Of a stretch of DNA of 64,000 nt, positions 17,078 to 26,632 are shown in pieces (the first letter of the stretch is position 1; the number at the start of each line of letters is the position of its first letter). The stretch spans positions 124,001-188,000 of the forward strand of contig NZ_RXNS01000005.1 of NCBI RefSeq assembly GCF_003966155.1, read 5' to 3'. The position numbers and the translations under genes are program-made. Origin of the DNA: Halomonas nitroreducens (GTDB taxonomy: Bacteria; Pseudomonadota; Gammaproteobacteria; Pseudomonadales; Halomonadaceae). The notes below the pieces were generated by a model that saw only the letters and a list, made by a program, of their open reading frames with translations, did not search any database and was not told where the DNA came from.

Positions 17078-18310
17078 ATGGTTGATACAACAGTCATCTT
17101 GCTCGGTGTGGTCATGTTCACCGTGATCATCATCGGTCTGACGGCGGTGATCCTGGCCGCCCGCAGCAAGCTCGTCAGCACCGGGGATGTGACCATCGAG
17201 GTCAACGGCGACCCCGACCACACCCTGACCACTCAGGCCGGCGGCAAGCTGCTCAATACCCTGGCCGCCAACGGCATTTTCCTGTCCTCTGCCTGTGGCG
17301 GTGGTGGCTCCTGCGCCCAGTGCAAGTGCCGCGTGGAGGAGGGCGGTGGCTCCATACTGCCCACCGAGGAATCGCACTTCACCCTGCGCGAGAAGAAGGA
17401 CGGCTGGCGCCTGTCCTGCCAGGTGCCGGTCAAGCAGGACATGAAGATCGAGGTCCCCGAGGAGGTCTTCGGCGTCAAGAAGTGGGAATGCGAGGTCATC
17501 GAGAACCCCAACGTCGCCACCTTCATCAAGGAGCTCAACCTGCGCCTGCCCGAGGGTGAGGAAGTGGCCTTCCGCGCCGGCGGCTACGTGCAGCTGGTGG
17601 CCCCGCCCTACGACATCAAGTTCTCCGACTTCGATATCGAAGAGGAATACCGGGGCGACTGGGAGAAGTTCGGCCTGTTCGACGTCTCCCACAAGAACAC
17701 CGAGGAAGTCATCCGCGCCTATTCCATGGCGAACTACCCGGAAGAGAAGGGCATCCTCAAGTTCAACATCCGTATCGCCACCCCACCGCCCAACACCAGT
17801 CACCCGCCCGGGCTGATGTCCACCTATGTCTTCGCCTTGAAGCCGGGTGACAAGGTCACGGTGATGGGGCCCTTCGGCGAGTTCTTTGCCAAGGACACCG
17901 ACGCCGAGATGGTGTTCATCGGCGGCGGTGCCGGCATGGCGCCGATGCGCAGCCATATCTTCGACCAGCTCAAGCGCCTCGATACCAAGCGCAAGATCTC
18001 CTTCTGGTACGGTGCGCGCTCCTGGCGCGAGACCTTCTACAACGAGGAGTACGACCAGCTGGCCGAGGAGCACGACAACTTCGAGTGGCACCTGGCCCTG
18101 TCGGACCCGCAGCCGGAGGACAACTGGGAGGGGCCGACCGGCTTCATCCACAATGTCCTCTACGACAACTACCTCAAGGACCACCCGGCGCCCGAGGACT
18201 GCGAGTACTACATGTGCGGGCCGCCCATGATGAACGCCTCCGTGATCAAGCTGCTGCTGGATCTCGGCGTCGAGCCGGAGAACATCATGCTCGACGACTT
18301 CGGCGGCTGA
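17078..18310 (+). CDS. nqrF: Na+-NQR subunit F (NADH-oxidising)
   Basis: 410 residues: one N-terminal membrane helix, a [2Fe-2S] ferredoxin domain with Cys73, Cys79, Cys82 and Cys114 ([10 protein letters not shown] ... LSCQV), an FAD domain with [11 protein letters not shown] and an NADH domain with [14 protein letters not shown] and the C-terminal YYMCGPPMM. This is the electron entry subunit. RBS GGAAAC is modest. It lies 66 bases after nqrE with a hairpin between, and is followed by two hairpins rather than by apbE. Confidence 0.98.
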   Translation: MVDTTVILLGVVMFTVIIIGLTAVILAARSKLVSTGDVTIEVNGDPDHTLTTQAGGKLLNTLAANGIFLSSACGGGGSCAQCKCRVEEGGGSILPTEESHFTLREKKDGWRLSCQVPVKQDMKIEVPEEVFGVKKWECEVIENPNVATFIKELNLRLPEGEEVAFRAGGYVQLVAPPYDIKFSDFDIEEEYRGDWEKFGLFDVSHKNTEEVIRAYSMANYPEEKGILKFNIRIATPPPNTSHPPGLMSTYVFALKPGDKVTVMGPFGEFFAKDTDAEMVFIGGGAGMAPMRSHIFDQLKRLDTKRKISFWYGARSWRETFYNEEYDQLAEEHDNFEWHLALSDPQPEDNWEGPTGFIHNVLYDNYLKDHPAPEDCEYYMCGPPMMNASVIKLLLDLGVEPENIMLDDFGG

Positions 18311-18326
18311 TCGGCCCCGGCGACCT

Positions 18327-18396
18327 GCAGGGCTGGCCCACGGGCCAGCCCTGCTTGATTCCGCCGCCCGATATGCCGCTTTCGGGGCGGCATATC
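18327..18396 (+). repeat. Two adjacent perfect hairpins between nqrF and nqrM
   Basis: The first is a 13-bp perfect stem (18327-18339 with 18342-18354; core GGGCTGGCCC). The second is a 10-bp perfect stem with a 7-base loop (18370-18379 with 18387-18396; GATATGCCGC). Neither has a proper T-run. They may be a terminator/attenuator pair or mRNA-stabilising structures that lower nqrM expression. Confidence 0.6.
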
Positions 18397-18481
18397 AGGC
18401 GACGGTACCTTAGGGAGCGCGACGGTAACTGTCGTTGTCCCAAGGGTGGCACCATCTCAGCGATAGCGACGGAGCACTCCA

Positions 18482-18739
18482 ATGAGCACCTTTCTCGTGG
18501 TACTTGCCTTCATGCTGGTCATCATGGCCGCCATGGCGATCGGCGTCATCCTCGGTCAGAAGCCCATCGCCGGCAGCTGCGGCGGCCTCAACAAGCTCGG
18601 CCTCAAGGAAGGCTGCGAGGTCTGCGGCGGCAAGGATGAGGTATGCGAAGAAGAGAACCGCAAGCGCAGCGGTGGGGCACGTCGTCGTAGCGACGAGAGC
18701 CGCGGGGCCGACCTCGGCTACGACGCCACCAAGCGCTGA
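18482..18739 (+). CDS. nqrM: Na+-NQR maturation factor NqrM
   Basis: 85 residues: an N-terminal membrane helix (FLVVLAFMLVIMAAMAIGVI) and four cysteines (33, 45, 48, 55) in GSCGGLNKLGLKEGCEVCGG. The DUF539/NqrM family is needed to insert iron into the NqrD/NqrE site. A basic, charged tail (ENRKRSGGARRRSDESR) follows. The start at 18482 has a GGAG ribosome site. Standard context is nqrF-apbE-nqrM; here apbE is missing and only 171 bases separate nqrF and nqrM. Confidence 0.95.
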   Translation: MSTFLVVLAFMLVIMAAMAIGVILGQKPIAGSCGGLNKLGLKEGCEVCGGKDEVCEEENRKRSGGARRRSDESRGADLGYDATKR

Positions 18740-18757
18740 CGCGAAGTTCGAGGTTTT

Positions 18758-18831
18758 AGGGGCGAGGTTCGAGGTGGCGGGAGAGCCGCTTGCTGCGCGA
18801 TGAGAGGAGTAGCGCCTGACCCCTCGCCCCT
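18758..18831. repeat. G-rich/C-rich inverted repeat between nqrM and sthA
   Basis: AGGGGCGAGG (18758-18767) is complementary to CCTCGCCCCT (18822-18831). The left arm is embedded in imperfect direct repeats of GTTCGAGG and the right arm in C-rich repeats running to about 18850. It looks like a short intergenic repeat unit rather than coding sequence. Confidence 0.4.
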
Positions 18832-18885
18832 TGCCCCCCCGACCTTGCCCCTCGTATCCATGGCTAACAGGAGATAGCAGGATCC

Positions 18886-20277
18886 ATGGCAGTCCACAAT
18901 TACGACGTGGTGGTGATCGGCACCGGCCCGGCCGGCGAGAGCGCCGCCATCAACGCCGCCAAGCATGGCAGGCGCGTGGCGGTGGTCGAGAAGCAGCCCA
19001 TGGTGGGAGGCAACTGCACCCACTGGGGCACCATCCCCTCCAAGGCCCTGCGCCACCAGGTCAAGCAGATCCTCTCCTTCAACACCAACCGCATGTTCCG
19101 GGATATCGGCGAGCCCCGCTGGTTTTCCTTCCCCAAGGTCATGGAGCGCTCCCGGGTCACCATCGACCAGCAGGTGGCGATGCGCACCAACTTCTATGCC
19201 CGCAACCGTATCGACCTCTACGGCGGCGTGGCTCGCTTCAAGGATGCCCATACGCTGGTCGTCAGAGGGGAGGGCGAGAGCCTGGAAGAGCTGGTTGCCG
19301 GCAAGGTCATCATCGCCACCGGCTCCCGACCGTACCGACCCGCGGACATCGACTTCCGGCATCCGCGCATCTACTGCTCCGATACCATCCTCAGCCTGTC
19401 GCATACCCCGCGCACCCTGATCATCTTCGGCGCGGGGGTGATCGGCTGCGAGTATGCCTCGATCTTCTCCGGGCTCGGGGTCAAGGTGGACCTGATCAAC
19501 AACCGCGGTAGCCTGCTGTCCTTCCTCGACGACGAGATCAGCGATGCGCTCTCCTACCACCTGCGCAAGCATGGCGTACTGATCCGTCACAACGAGGAGT
19601 ACGAGCGCGTCGAGGGCGACGAGTCCGGTGTCACGGTGTACCTGAAGTCCGGCAAGCGGCTGCGCGCCGATGCCTTCCTGTGGGCCAACGGTCGCACCGG
19701 CAATACCGACGAGTTGGGCCTCGAGACCATCGGCCTCGAGGCCAATGGCCGCGGACAGCTGCAGGTCGACGATCATTATCGCACCGCCATCCCGCACATC
19801 TATGCCGCCGGGGATGTCATTGGCTGGCCGAGCCTTGCCAGCGCCGCCTACGACCAGGGCCTCAACGCCTGTGACGAGCTGCTCGACCGTGATTACCGCT
19901 ACGTAAGCGACGTACCCACCGGGATCTACACCATCCCCGAGATCAGCTCCTTCGGCCGCAACGAGCGGGAGCTGACCGAGGCCCGCGTGCCCTACGAGGT
20001 CGCCCAGGCGTTCTTCAAGGATACTGCCCGCGCCCAGATCACCGGTGACACCGTGGGCATGCTCAAGATTCTCTTCGATCAGGACACCCTGGAGATCTAC
20101 GGCATCCACTGCTTCGGCGATCAGGCCTCGGAGATCGTGCATATCGGCCAGGCCATCATGCAGCAGGAAGGGGCGGCCAACACCCTCCAGTACTTCGTCA
20201 GCACCACCTTCAACTACCCGACCATGGCCGAGGCCTACCGGGTGGCGGCGCAGAACGGGTTGAATCGGGTCTTCTAG
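18886..20277 (+). CDS. sthA: Soluble pyridine nucleotide transhydrogenase
   Basis: 463-residue FAD protein that reversibly transfers hydride between NADPH and NAD+ and thus balances the two pools in the cytosol. N-terminal FAD motif [12 protein letters not shown]; the former disulfide region reads [17 protein letters not shown], with the single Cys and Thr typical of SthA rather than the CxxxxC of lipoamide dehydrogenases; NAD-binding [21 protein letters not shown]-binding [16 protein letters not shown]. The start ATG at 18886 follows an AACAGGAGATAG ribosome site. Lies downstream of nqr as in Pseudomonas, in line with a shared redox theme. Confidence 0.96.
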   Translation: MAVHNYDVVVIGTGPAGESAAINAAKHGRRVAVVEKQPMVGGNCTHWGTIPSKALRHQVKQILSFNTNRMFRDIGEPRWFSFPKVMERSRVTIDQQVAMRTNFYARNRIDLYGGVARFKDAHTLVVRGEGESLEELVAGKVIIATGSRPYRPADIDFRHPRIYCSDTILSLSHTPRTLIIFGAGVIGCEYASIFSGLGVKVDLINNRGSLLSFLDDEISDALSYHLRKHGVLIRHNEEYERVEGDESGVTVYLKSGKRLRADAFLWANGRTGNTDELGLETIGLEANGRGQLQVDDHYRTAIPHIYAAGDVIGWPSLASAAYDQGLNACDELLDRDYRYVSDVPTGIYTIPEISSFGRNERELTEARVPYEVAQAFFKDTARAQITGDTVGMLKILFDQDTLEIYGIHCFGDQASEIVHIGQAIMQQEGAANTLQYFVSTTFNYPTMAEAYRVAAQNGLNRVF

Positions 20278-21296
20278 TCAGCCGTGCCGGAGGCGCACCA
20301 CCTGGTCATGGGTACTAGCGACACGGAGGCAGCATCGTCCCATCGTGATCAGGCGATGAGAACATCGCGCTGTTGGCTCACTGGAGCGAGCCGGGTTGGC
20401 GCGTGCGTCAGCCACTTTCGGCGCTAGGCGATCGACCGACCCGACTGACTCCGGGTGAGTCTTTTCGATGGACTGAGGATTGATGTCCATGACCTCCAGC
20501 AAGCATTGCAGGCTGTTGGTCGAAAGGCCTGCCTGCTTCACGGCCTCCCATTGGCTCATGACCAGCCCGCGGACAACCGTCTTGCCTGTTCACTGCAGCG
20601 ATGACCGGATCTGTCATGACAACATCCTGACTATTGACACAATAGCGAATCGAAAACAAGAAAGGCCAGGATAGTGAGCCGATGATTCTTCGCAGTGAAG
20701 ATTGTCTCGGCCACGTTCATGGCTTTCCCAGGCGACGTGCCGCAGCTGTCGCCCTTTTGTCCGGCACCATCCAGCCATTGATCAGCGCTGGTAAGTACTA
20801 GTGGCGTGATCTCCCACGTCTCAACCGCCAACACATACACCAGCCTCTCCTCGGCATCGCTAGCCACTACCCTTGCCGCTTCTACATGCATGACAGTCGT
20901 CTTGAACTCGTTGTAGTAGCGGCATCATTGGCACGATTATATCTTCCCTCGGCCTGCCGCCTGCTCGAGGTCCCTCGAGTCGTCTCCTCACGCCCTCAAT
21001 GAAGCTAATCGACCACGAAAAACGTCATCCTCTCCCCAAGGAGGAGTCAAACTAATTGCAGTATGGTTAATCTCGTACTTGCGTCCTGCAGATTCAGTCA
21101 TTGTTTTCACATTAGTCAGTGAAAAAAATGGTGATGCAGACAAAGTTACATAAATTAACCTTGTGAATGGAACGTAGCGATACATGTGATTCAGTAAATT
21201 CGCTGCATTTGTCATCAATGCTATATAGGCCCGCCGGCTTGGGCGGCATATCACTATCGACAAGGCTACAGGGATGCGTCAGGCATGACCCCCTGG
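20278..21296. other. Gene-poor leader upstream of the polysaccharide locus
   Basis: No convincing gene. The first 600 bases keep core GC content and contain only broken minus-strand frames; one short frame (20278-20559) reads protein-like but is out of frame with a plausible start region to its right, so it may be a decayed gene. From about 20940 the sequence turns AT-rich. The stretch ends at the ops element, so its right part is probably the promoter region of the locus. Confidence 0.5.
21199..21227 (+). promoter_or_regulatory. Weak candidate promoter ahead of ops
   Basis: TTCGCT (21199-21204), 17-base spacer and TATATA (21222-21227), about 70 bases upstream of the ops element, a plausible distance for an RfaH-controlled leader. 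The -35 is poor. Confidence 0.25.
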
Positions 21297-21308
21297 GGCG
21301 GTAGCGTG
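21297..21308 (+). promoter_or_regulatory. RfaH ops element (JUMPstart core)
   Basis: The sequence GGCGGTAGCGTG matches the canonical ops element exactly. It is preceded by CCCCTGG, similar to the JUMPstart context. In enterobacteria the non-template strand of ops in a paused polymerase recruits RfaH, which suppresses Rho termination across long O-antigen and capsule operons. It is correctly oriented, about 195 bases upstream of wzc, in front of more than 40 kb of polysaccharide genes. The match is seen; RfaH control here is inferred. Confidence 0.85.
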
Positions 21309-21502
21309 AGTTCACGCAATGAGAATAAGAAATCATATGTCTAGGCCTGTTGTTGTGCTCCCCCACCTCCTGGTTTCAATAACAAACTTGAACAATGGTT
21401 TCTCTCCATAATGCAAAGTGTGTGTCATTATCTTGAGTGTTGAGATGGAGTTTACGTGTGGAAGATTTTCCCTCAAACTTCAAAATGAGTGACTAACGTT
21501 AT

Positions 21503-23839
21503 ATGAACAGCTTTTCACGTAAGGGTGGTGGGGATTTCCCGCCCGGTGAACCAGGCTTTAATTATTCTCCAAGGCCGGCAAATGATGTCATAGATGTTGG
21601 CCGCTTGTTAGGGATGTTGCTGGATAACAAGTGGCTGATTATATTGACCGTTATGTTGCTCACCATCGGAGGCATCGTGTATGCCGAACTGCAAGTGCCG
21701 GTTTATAGAAGTGATGCTTTAGTGCAAGTTGAAAAAAGAGGGACTGTCAGTCCAATAGGTAATACAGACCAAGCTGCAGGCATATTGAATCAAGGAAACA
21801 ATATAGCAGCCGAGATCGAGATTCTGCGTTCGCGCATGGTGCTGGGTAAAGTTGTCAAAAAGCGGTCTCTTGACACTCGGGTGTCACCGAGGAAATTGCC
21901 GGTCATTGGCGACTATGTTTTGAGGAATAATGTTTCCAGGCCGAATGTTAGTGAAATGCCTTTAGTCGGTGGCTTGTTAGAAAAAAGCGGTATAGGTCTT
22001 CAGGAAGCTATCGATCATTATCCGGCTGTATGGGGCGGTGAAAAGATCAGAGTTGCACACTTCGATGTGAGTGACCAACTGCGAGGACAGCCAATAACAC
22101 TAAAAGTCGTTGGTGGCGAACGGTATCTGATTTATATGGATGGCGAGGTGTTGGGAGAAGGCCATGTTGGCGAGGAGGTCCTCTTGCTAGATGGAGGAAT
22201 CTCTATAAAAATTCATTCAATTGAAGCGCATGAAGGAGCGGAATTTACTTTTGTGAAATCATCCAGGCTCGCGGCTATCAACGCTTTGTCATCACGGTTA
22301 ACCATTTCCGAGGTTGGGGCCGGTGCCAGGATTGGCAGCACCGGGGTGTTGGAAGTTACATTGACAGGTACTGACCCGGAAGAACTTCGGCTTACCTTGA
22401 ATGAAATCGTTGATACATTCCTGCTTCAGAATGTAGAGCGCCAAGCTGAAGCCACTCAACAAAGCCTTGAATTTCTCAAGAAGCAAGCACCTGAATTGCG
22501 TGCCCAGTTGGCGAGTGCCGAAAATCGTTTGAGTGAGTATCGGGCCAGTGTTGATAGTATCGACTTGGATGCAGAGGGCCTTTCAGTCATCGAGCAGTTT
22601 ATTGAAATTGAAAGAAAGCTCAATGAATTGACCATCCAGGAAGCTGAGGTGGCCCAACGCTTCACACGCAATCATCCTACTTATCAGTCGATACTGCGGC
22701 AGAAGGCATATCTTTCAGAGGAGCGAGATCGGCTGGACCAACGGGTGAACCAGATGCCCGCGGCACAGCAAGAGGTAATTCGCCGAACCAGGGATGTTGA
22801 GGTGACCCAAGCAATTTATGTCAATGTCCTGAATAAGTTGCAAGAGTTGGAATTGGCCATGGCCGGCACCGTTGGAACCCTGAGGATTATCGACAAAGCT
22901 GAAGTTGGGCGGGCACCGATCTACCCTAATAAATTCAGCATGGTGGCCATTGCTTCTTTGCTGGGGTTTGTGATGGCCGTCTTTATAGTGATAGTCCGGG
23001 GGCTGTTTAATCGTGGTGTGGAAAGCCCCGATCAATTGGAAAACTTAGGATTTCCAGTTTATGCTGCCATCCCATTATCTTCTGAGCAGCCGAGATATAA
23101 ACGACGCATAAACAAGTCAAGCTCGGCTAACTCGGGGGTTTTGGCTAATCTTCATCCTGAGGATACGGCAGTTGAGGCAATCAGAGGTCTTCGCACAGCA
23201 CTGCACTTTGCGATGATGGATGCTAGCAATAACTGCCTGATGATATGTGGACCGAGTCCAGATGCGGGGAAAAGCTTCGTTACCTTGAATTTGAGTGCTG
23301 TCTGCGTGCAGGGCGGGCAAAATGTACTGGTTATTGACTCGGACTTGAGAAAAGGGAATCTACATCGTGCATTCGGTTATGATTCTACTCAAGGTCTTTC
23401 CGAGGTGATTAGCGGAAGGATAGAAGTAGAGGAGGCCATCAAATCCACCGGGATCGAGGGGTGGGATTTCCTGTCACGCGGCATCGCCCCACCCAATCCA
23501 TCAGAGTTATTGATGAGCAACCGGTTCTCGAACCTGATAAGTAAAGTCAGTAGCGATTATGACTTGGTGATCATGGATACGCCTCCTGTGCTGGCAGTCA
23601 CCGATGCGGGCATCATTGGCAGACATGCGGGAACGACGCTGATGGTTGCGCGCTTTCAAGTGAATCCACCCAAAGAAATCAGGCTTGCTTACAGTCGCCT
23701 CGAACATGTTGGTGTTGAAGTGAAAGGTTGCATAATCAATGGTGTTCAGCGGAAAGCTGCAACGACATATGGTTATGGATATTATCACTATCAATATTTA
23801 ACAAGGAGGCATGCTTCTGAAAGGAAGAGGGTGGTTTGA
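21503..23839 (+). CDS. wzc: Wzc-type polysaccharide co-polymerase / tyrosine autokinase
   Basis: 778 residues. Architecture: cytoplasmic N-terminus, membrane helix near 47-66 (WLIILTVMLLTIGGIVYAEL), a large periplasmic Wzz/GNVR region with coiled coil, second helix near 475-498 (MVAIASLLGFVMAVFIVIV), then the BY-kinase with Walker A GPSPDAGKSF at about 583, Walker A' VLVIDSDLRKG, Walker B LVIMDTPPVL, and a C-terminal Tyr cluster YGYGYYHYQY (about 755-764, six Tyr) for autophosphorylation. It controls chain length and export of Wzy-polymerised polysaccharide. The usual partners Wza and Wzb are not next to it. AT-rich relative to upstream core genes. Confidence 0.95.
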   Translation: MNSFSRKGGGDFPPGEPGFNYSPRPANDVIDVGRLLGMLLDNKWLIILTVMLLTIGGIVYAELQVPVYRSDALVQVEKRGTVSPIGNTDQAAGILNQGNNIAAEIEILRSRMVLGKVVKKRSLDTRVSPRKLPVIGDYVLRNNVSRPNVSEMPLVGGLLEKSGIGLQEAIDHYPAVWGGEKIRVAHFDVSDQLRGQPITLKVVGGERYLIYMDGEVLGEGHVGEEVLLLDGGISIKIHSIEAHEGAEFTFVKSSRLAAINALSSRLTISEVGAGARIGSTGVLEVTLTGTDPEELRLTLNEIVDTFLLQNVERQAEATQQSLEFLKKQAPELRAQLASAENRLSEYRASVDSIDLDAEGLSVIEQFIEIERKLNELTIQEAEVAQRFTRNHPTYQSILRQKAYLSEERDRLDQRVNQMPAAQQEVIRRTRDVEVTQAIYVNVLNKLQELELAMAGTVGTLRIIDKAEVGRAPIYPNKFSMVAIASLLGFVMAVFIVIVRGLFNRGVESPDQLENLGFPVYAAIPLSSEQPRYKRRINKSSSANSGVLANLHPEDTAVEAIRGLRTALHFAMMDASNNCLMICGPSPDAGKSFVTLNLSAVCVQGGQNVLVIDSDLRKGNLHRAFGYDSTQGLSEVISGRIEVEEAIKSTGIEGWDFLSRGIAPPNPSELLMSNRFSNLISKVSSDYDLVIMDTPPVLAVTDAGIIGRHAGTTLMVARFQVNPPKEIRLAYSRLEHVGVEVKGCIINGVQRKAATTYGYGYYHYQYLTRRHASERKRVV

Positions 23840-23952
23840 TTAAGGACGGGGCTTGTCTGATTTATGAGTGGTAGATTCACTTTGGCACAGCACTAGTTTA
23901 GGTGAATGTTTGCTGTCTGTGTCTAACAGGCGCTGGGCGTCAAGGAGTTCTC

Positions 23953-24822
23953 ATGAAGGGGATAATACTCGCTGGAGGTTCCGGTACTCGCCTGTACCCT
24001 ATAACCATGGGGATTTCCAAGCAGCTTCTGCCTGTTTATGACAAGCCGATGATTTACTATCCGCTTTCCGTATTGATGCTGGCTGGCATTCGTGAGGTAT
24101 TGCTTGTCACGACCTTGGAAGAGCAATATTGCTTCAAGCGCCTACTTGGTAACGGCAGTCAGTTCGGCTTGACACTGGAGTATGCAGTTCAACCGAATCC
24201 CGATGGCCTAGCCCAGGCTTTCATTATCGGTGAGTCATTTATTGGAGACGACAGTGTCTGTCTGGTTCTTGGAGACAATATCTTTTATGGGCATGGGTTC
24301 TCGCCGATACTGCAGAAAGCGGCCGCGCGGGAAGCCGGTGCGACAGTTTTTGGCTATCAGGTAAAGGATCCTGAACGCTTCGGCGTCGTAGAGTTCGATC
24401 GAGACAGGCGAGCCATCTCGATTGAGGAAAAGCCAAAAAATCCCAAATCACGTTATGCAGTGACTGGTTTGTATTTCTATGACAATGACGTGGTGGAGTT
24501 CGCCAAGCAGGTGATGCCGTCCGAGAGGGGCGAACTGGAGATCACCAGCATCAACCAAGCCTATCTGGATCGCGGTGACTTGAGGGTAGAGCTTTTAGGG
24601 CGTGGCTTTGCCTGGCTTGACACCGGTACGCATGAAAGTTTGCTGGAAGCTTCCCAGTTTGTCGAGACAATCGAGAAGCGACAAGGATTCAAGATAGCCT
24701 GCCTGGAAGAGATTGCATTCAATAATGGCTGGTTGTCGGCCAATGCGCTGTCAAGAGCGGGAAACGATTATGCCAAAAATGGCTATGGCAAGTATTTGCT
24801 TGAGCTGGTGAAAGAGCAATGA
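23953..24822 (+). CDS. rmlA: Glucose-1-phosphate thymidylyltransferase
   Basis: 289 residues; makes dTDP-glucose from glucose-1-phosphate and dTTP, the first step of dTDP-sugar synthesis. N-terminal [17 protein letters not shown] is the nucleotide-binding loop; [19 protein letters not shown] and EEKPKNPKS are family signatures. The frame is open from 23902, but the ATG at 23953 has an AAGGAG site six bases before it and gives the standard N-terminus. Its four-base overlap with the aminotransferase indicates coupling. The next enzyme, RmlB, is encoded 37 kb away at 61858; RmlC and RmlD are not seen, so L-rhamnose is not an obvious product of this locus. Confidence 0.96.
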   Translation: MKGIILAGGSGTRLYPITMGISKQLLPVYDKPMIYYPLSVLMLAGIREVLLVTTLEEQYCFKRLLGNGSQFGLTLEYAVQPNPDGLAQAFIIGESFIGDDSVCLVLGDNIFYGHGFSPILQKAAAREAGATVFGYQVKDPERFGVVEFDRDRRAISIEEKPKNPKSRYAVTGLYFYDNDVVEFAKQVMPSERGELEITSINQAYLDRGDLRVELLGRGFAWLDTGTHESLLEASQFVETIEKRQGFKIACLEEIAFNNGWLSANALSRAGNDYAKNGYGKYLLELVKEQ

Positions 24823-25910
24823 TTCCTGTTACAAAACCGTACCTGCCGAGCCAGGAGAAGTTCGCCCGCTACGTCGACGGGATCTATTCACGTAGCAGGC
24901 TGACCAATCAGGGCCCTCTGGTCGAGGAGTTGACATCCCGACTGGAATCCCACTTGTCCGTCGAGAACCTCCTGTTGGTGGCCAACGGAACTCTCGCATT
25001 GCAGATCGCCTATCGCGCTGTAGCCATTCCCTCCCGGGCGAAAGATGCGACGGCAATCACGACGCCTTTCAGTTTCATTGCCACCACCAGTTCACTCCGC
25101 TGGGAAGGCATCGACCCGATATATGTTGATATTGACGCGCGAGGCTGGTGTCTGGACGCTCGTCGGGTGACCGCGGCCCTGGATCAGTCCAGCAGGATTT
25201 TGGTGCCTGTCCATGTGTTCGGTAATGCTTGCGACGTGGAGACATTGGAGCAGATCGCTGCCAGCCATGAACTCAAGCTCATTTATGACGGTGCCCATGC
25301 CTTCGGCGTCAAGTATCGCGGCAAAAGTCTTTTGCGGTACGGAGATGCGACGACCCTGAGCTTTCATGCCACTAAGCTGTTTCATACGATTGAGGGTGGT
25401 GCCATTGTCTTCCGGAACCGGGAAGACTTCGAACGTGCACGTCATATGATCAATCATGGCCAGTCCAGCGATGGCAAGGTGGAAGGATTGGGAATCAATG
25501 CCAAGATGAATGAGTTCCAAGCGGCTATGGGACTTTGCGTGCTGGATGACATGGCAGATATCTTGGAGCGACGCGCCGAAATCTGGGGGCGGTACCAGGC
25601 CGGGCTCAAGGACACCTTTCAACTCCAAGAAATAACTCCGAATTGTGAGATCAATTACTCTTATTTTCCCATCGTCTTCGAGAATGAAGCCATTCTGTGT
25701 GATGCGAAAGCCATCCTTGAAGCAGCGGGTTATTTCCCAAGGCGATATTTCTACCCATCTCTTGAAACGCTTTCGAACAAAATTGGTAAGGATTGCTTGA
25801 GCAACTCGAGGGCGGTGTCCGAGAAGGTGCTTTGTCTGCCACTGTACCCTGAGCTTGGACTAGGCGATGTAGAGAGTATCATTGAGCTGACGCGTCAGGC
25901 AGTGAAATGA
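24819..25910 (+). CDS. DegT/DnrJ-type sugar aminotransferase, VioA-like
   Basis: 363-residue PLP enzyme that aminates a keto-sugar nucleotide. Lys186 in [13 protein letters not shown] is the Schiff-base lysine; YDGAHAFG carries the pyridoxal-binding Asp. The N-terminus [11 protein letters not shown] and [11 protein letters not shown] resemble VioA (dTDP-4-amino-4,6-dideoxyglucose transaminase), better than WecE or LegC as I remember them. With RmlA, RmlB and a nearby N-acetyltransferase, it would give dTDP-Qui4N or a 4-N-acyl derivative. FdtB-like 3-amination is an alternative, but no FdtA-like isomerase is visible. Overlaps both neighbours by four bases. Confidence 0.85.
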   Translation: MIPVTKPYLPSQEKFARYVDGIYSRSRLTNQGPLVEELTSRLESHLSVENLLLVANGTLALQIAYRAVAIPSRAKDATAITTPFSFIATTSSLRWEGIDPIYVDIDARGWCLDARRVTAALDQSSRILVPVHVFGNACDVETLEQIAASHELKLIYDGAHAFGVKYRGKSLLRYGDATTLSFHATKLFHTIEGGAIVFRNREDFERARHMINHGQSSDGKVEGLGINAKMNEFQAAMGLCVLDDMADILERRAEIWGRYQAGLKDTFQLQEITPNCEINYSYFPIVFENEAILCDAKAILEAAGYFPRRYFYPSLETLSNKIGKDCLSNSRAVSEKVLCLPLYPELGLGDVESIIELTRQAVK

Positions 25911-26596
25911 AAGTTGCAGTCATGCAACCTTACTTGTTTCCCTATTTGGGTTATTATCAACTGGCCAAGTGTGTTGATACGCTTGTTCTTTACGATGATG
26001 TCAATTATATACCTAGAGGGTATATCAATCGCAACTACATACTCTACCAAGGTCGTAAATGGCGATTCACGGTGCCGGTTATGGGAGCTTCCATTCACAA
26101 GAAAATTTACACATTGAGCTTTTCAAGAAACGTCAGTGGTGTATTGCAGAGCATTCGGCATGCGTATTCCAAAGCCCCGTATTTTGATGCAGTGTTTCCC
26201 ATGGTAGAGGAGGTGTTGGAAAGAGAGGATAGAGACATAACGGACATGTGCAGCAGTGGCATTAGAGAGGTGCTCGATTACTTGGAGATTGGGACTCCGC
26301 TGCTCAGATCCAGTCGTATGGAATACAATAAACATCCAGGGAGATCGCAAAACTTGATGGAAATATGTTCTTCACTGGGTGCGTGTGAATACGTGAACAG
26401 TCCTGGCGGTAGATTGATTTACGATAAGAAAGAGTTTTCTTCTTGTGGCTATAACCTTTCATTCCTGGAGCCTCGAGAAGTCCACTATAATCAAGGAAAG
26501 AACGAGTTCGTTCCCAACTTGTCAATGATCGACGTTTTGATGTGGTGTTCCAAGGATCAGGCGATGGCGCTTCTCGATGAGTACGATATTGTATAG
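25907..26596 (+). CDS. wbqC: WbqC family protein
   Basis: 229 residues, starting [18 protein letters not shown], the hallmark of the WbqC family (PF08889), and containing DDVNYIPRGYINRN and FVPNLSMIDVLM near the C-terminus. The family is found in O-antigen clusters, often beside VioA-like aminotransferases; its biochemical role is not settled, though transfer of an acyl or amino-acyl group to an amino sugar has been suggested by context. Cytosolic, no membrane segment. The ATG overlaps the preceding stop (ATGA). Confidence 0.85.
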   Translation: MKVAVMQPYLFPYLGYYQLAKCVDTLVLYDDVNYIPRGYINRNYILYQGRKWRFTVPVMGASIHKKIYTLSFSRNVSGVLQSIRHAYSKAPYFDAVFPMVEEVLEREDRDITDMCSSGIREVLDYLEIGTPLLRSSRMEYNKHPGRSQNLMEICSSLGACEYVNSPGGRLIYDKKEFSSCGYNLSFLEPREVHYNQGKNEFVPNLSMIDVLMWCSKDQAMALLDEYDIV

Positions 26597-26632
26597 CTCT
26601 TTCAATCCTGAAGGATTTGGTCGCCATCAAGT

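Noticed and set aside
18718..20142. Long minus frame opposite sthA
   Set aside because: Antisense shadow; sthA has full FAD and NAD motifs.
24819..25910. This aminotransferase as the missing LegC
   Set aside because: N-terminus and active-site stretch resemble VioA, and it sits with rmlA, 5 kb from legB; kept only as an open possibility in the findings.
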